From: a bacterium
GTDB taxonomy: Bacteria > Myxococcota_A > Polyangia > Nannocystales > Nannocystaceae
Assembly: GCA_024742475.1 (NCBI GenBank)
Contig: JANSYI010000056.1
Span: 1-32,718 of the forward strand
Direction: 5' to 3'
DNA length: 32,718 nt
Positions 30,108 to 32,718 of this stretch are shown here, in pieces; position 1 is the stretch's first letter; each line of letters begins with the position of its first letter. The notes beneath the pieces are model-generated. The model was not told the origin of the DNA, did no database searches, and was given only the letters and a program-made list of their open reading frames with translations. A program made the position numbers and the translations under genes.

Positions 30108-30505
30108 GCAGCGGCGGCCCCGACCCGCGGGTCCGCTCGGATCCCTGCACGCTCGGGGCAGCGTTCGCGACAGGGACGTCTCCTTCGGGGGGCGTCCCTT
30201 TGTCGTGGTGCTGCCGGTAAGGTGACCCACAGCGGGCCACGTAGGTGAGGGCTCCGGTGGGGCGGCGCCCCTCACCTGGGCCGGGCGCCTGCCGATTTGG
30301 ACCGCATGCGCGGCTCAAAACCGCCGTTTGGGCGCCGATGACGGCACTTGCATCGTGTCGCACGGACAGCCACCATTGCTTGGCGACCAAGTCTCGCGTC
30401 GTTCTCGGACCGTTCTCGGCCGAGCCCTTGCGCCGACCCGTCAGGCGCCGCAAAGAACACGCTGAAGCGTTCCCGGCGCGAGACTGCCTCAACCCCCCCG
30501 ACCTC
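30108..30505. other. 398-bp intergenic region between tig and clpP
   Basis: It holds the tig terminator (30168-30205) and a second hairpin: GGTGAGGG (30244-30251) with CCCTCACC (30269-30276), no T-tract. Nearer clpP there is a palindrome CTTGG-CGA-CCAAG (about 30379-30391) and a tandem 11-bp repeat, CGTTCTCGGAC then CGTTCTCGGCC (30400-30421). The frame of clpP remains open through much of it, but the translated extension is Arg/Pro-rich and not family-like, so I treat it as non-coding. Confidence 0.5.
30168..30205 (+). terminator. Terminator downstream of tig
   Basis: CGACAGGGACG (30168-30178) pairs with CGTCCC (30193-30198) and, after two bulged Ts, TGTCG (30201-30205). The stem is strong but the T-run is only three, so efficiency is uncertain. 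Confidence 0.5.
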
Positions 30506-31177
30506 ATGGCCGACTACAAACCCTTTGGCGATCCTTCGATGCTTCCACCTCCCGTGACGTGGGGCGGCCAGCCCTCGGCGAACATCCCGTTCGTCATCGA
30601 GCAGACCGTTCGTGGGGAGCGATCCTGGGACATCTACTCCCGTCTCCTCAAGGACCGCATCATCCTGCTGGGGACCCCCATCACCGACCAGGTCGCAAAC
30701 TCGATCGTCTCGCAGCTGCTCTACCTCGAGTCGGACGACCCCGACAAAGAGGTCCGGCTCTACGTGAACAGCCCCGGCGGCGTGGTCACCGCAGGCCTCG
30801 CGATCTACGACACGATGCAGCTGATTCGCCCTAAGGTCGCGACGTACTGCATGGGGCAGGCCGCGTCGATGGCGGCGGTCATCGTCGCCGCGGGCGCAGC
30901 GGGTAAACGCATGGCGCTGCCCAACTCACGCATCATGATTCACCAGCCCCACGGGGGCTCGCAGGGGCAGGCCACGGACATCGAGATCCAGGCCAAGGAG
31001 ATCCTGCGCCTCAAGGCGCGGCTCAACGAGATCCTCGCAACCCACTGCGGACGCGGTGTCGACGACATTCTGCGCGATACCGAACGGGACAAGTTCATGG
31101 ACGCCGATACGGCCAAACGCTACGGTTTGGTTGACGAGGTCATCCAGAAACGTCCTGAAGAAGGGGAAAATGCCTAG
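30506..31177 (+). CDS. clpP: ATP-dependent Clp protease proteolytic subunit
   Basis: A 223-residue serine peptidase that forms the double-heptamer chamber fed by ClpX. The catalytic triad is visible: S121 in GQAASMAA, H146 in RIMIHQPHGG, and D195 in DTERDKF. VNSPGGVVTAGLAIYDTM and the handle helix IQAKEILRLKARLNEI are typical. The N-terminus is about 25 residues longer than the folded core (which starts near IPFVIEQT), possibly a removable propeptide. The ATG at 30506 has a pyrimidine-rich leader and no clear Shine-Dalgarno; the ATG at 30539 is an alternative. It precedes clpX by 60 bp. Confidence 0.96.
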   Translation: MADYKPFGDPSMLPPPVTWGGQPSANIPFVIEQTVRGERSWDIYSRLLKDRIILLGTPITDQVANSIVSQLLYLESDDPDKEVRLYVNSPGGVVTAGLAIYDTMQLIRPKVATYCMGQAASMAAVIVAAGAAGKRMALPNSRIMIHQPHGGSQGQATDIEIQAKEILRLKARLNEILATHCGRGVDDILRDTERDKFMDADTAKRYGLVDEVIQKRPEEGENA

Positions 31178-31237
31178 CCCCGCGGTCGACATCGTGTCGA
31201 TTGAGGGAAAGGAACTGGAAGGATCGAAGGACGGCAG

Positions 31238-32497
<1,260 letters not shown>

Positions 32498-32523
32498 GCT
32501 TCGGATCTTCCCGTCGACAAGAG

Positions 32524-32549
32524 CGCCTCGCCTCCCGCGGGGCGTTTTT
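32524..32549 (+). terminator. Rho-independent terminator of clpX
   Basis: CGCCTC (32524-32529) pairs with GGGGCG (32539-32544, one G-U pair), with a 9-nt loop, followed directly by TTTTT (32545-32549). It lies 27 bp after the clpX stop. Confidence 0.75.
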
Positions 32550-32578
32550 CGTTGCGTCACACCACCTCGCGAGGGCAA

Positions 32579-32718
32579 GCGAGGGCGCACCGCGCCCGAC
32601 CTTGGAAGGGTGAGCGAAGGGGGGCTCTGCCGGCCGGGCCAAGAAAGCGTTGGGTCGCGGAGGAGCGAGCCTCGGCGAGCGAGCGAGGGCGCACCGCGCC
32701 CGACCTTGGAAGGGTGAG
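32579..32718. repeat. Identical 36-bp direct repeat at the window edge
   Basis: The 36 bases at 32579-32614 recur exactly at 32683-32718, with a 104-bp period; the second copy runs to the end of the window and may continue. The unit begins GCGAGGGCGCACCGCGCC and ends TTGGAAGGGTGAG. It contains the inverted pair GGCGC/GCGCC. It lies just downstream of the clpX terminator, and no gene is evident between the copies. Confidence 0.85.

Noticed and set aside
30245..30505. 87-residue N-terminal extension of ClpP
   Set aside because: Arg/Pro-rich translation of a hairpin-bearing intergenic region; ClpP homologs begin near 30506 or later.

Overview
The window is a high-GC stretch of bacterial chromosome with tightly packed genes and GC-rich third codon positions. 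It most likely comes from a myxobacterium (former Deltaproteobacteria). The evidence is a pilMNOPQ type IV pilus (T4P) operon, a roadblock/LC7 protein and a very large TPR protein in the same neighbourhood, an NtrC-class regulator, an ECF sigma factor with a FecR-type partner, and several lipoproteins. No tRNA, rRNA, CRISPR array, insertion sequence, integrase or phage gene was seen.

Layout. 1-319: two copies of a GC-rich intergenic repeat. 320-2670 (-): ECF sigma factor and a ZAS/FecR/TPR protein. 2872-4315 (+): a membrane-anchored protein of unknown function and an IHF-beta-like protein. 4282-6126 (-): a short phosphohistidine-swivel (PEP-utilising type) enzyme, divergent from a small orphan gene at 6159-6638. 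6600-8896 (-): an alpha/beta hydrolase translationally coupled to glycerol kinase. 8955-10367 (+): NtrC-class response regulator. 10755-11225 (+): HTH protein with a long disordered N-terminus. 11391-18759 (+): pilMNOPQ. 18816-20503 (+): aroK and aroB. 20599-22398 (+): cysteine-rich lipoprotein, roadblock protein and aroQ. 22430-24291 (+): accB-accC. 24380-28626 (+): 1012-residue TPR protein and a trans-sulfuration-type PLP enzyme. 28740-32497 (+): tig, clpP and clpX. 32498-32718: a terminator and another direct repeat.

How the genes work together. PilM-N-O-P form the inner-membrane alignment complex of the T4P machine and PilQ is the outer-membrane secretin. The roadblock protein and the TPR protein are candidates for polarity control of that machine, by analogy with the MglB/MglA/SgmX system of Myxococcus; this is inference. 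AroK, AroB and AroQ are three shikimate-pathway enzymes, and AccB/AccC start fatty-acid synthesis. Trigger factor, ClpP and ClpX form the common tig-clpP-clpX proteostasis cluster.

The most unusual features are three. PilQ is 1452 residues long because about 660 residues of Ala/Lys/Glu/Arg-rich predicted coiled coil sit between its two AMIN domains. A well-formed intrinsic-terminator structure lies over the aroK start codon. The large acidic TPR protein and roadblock gene sit beside the pilus operon.
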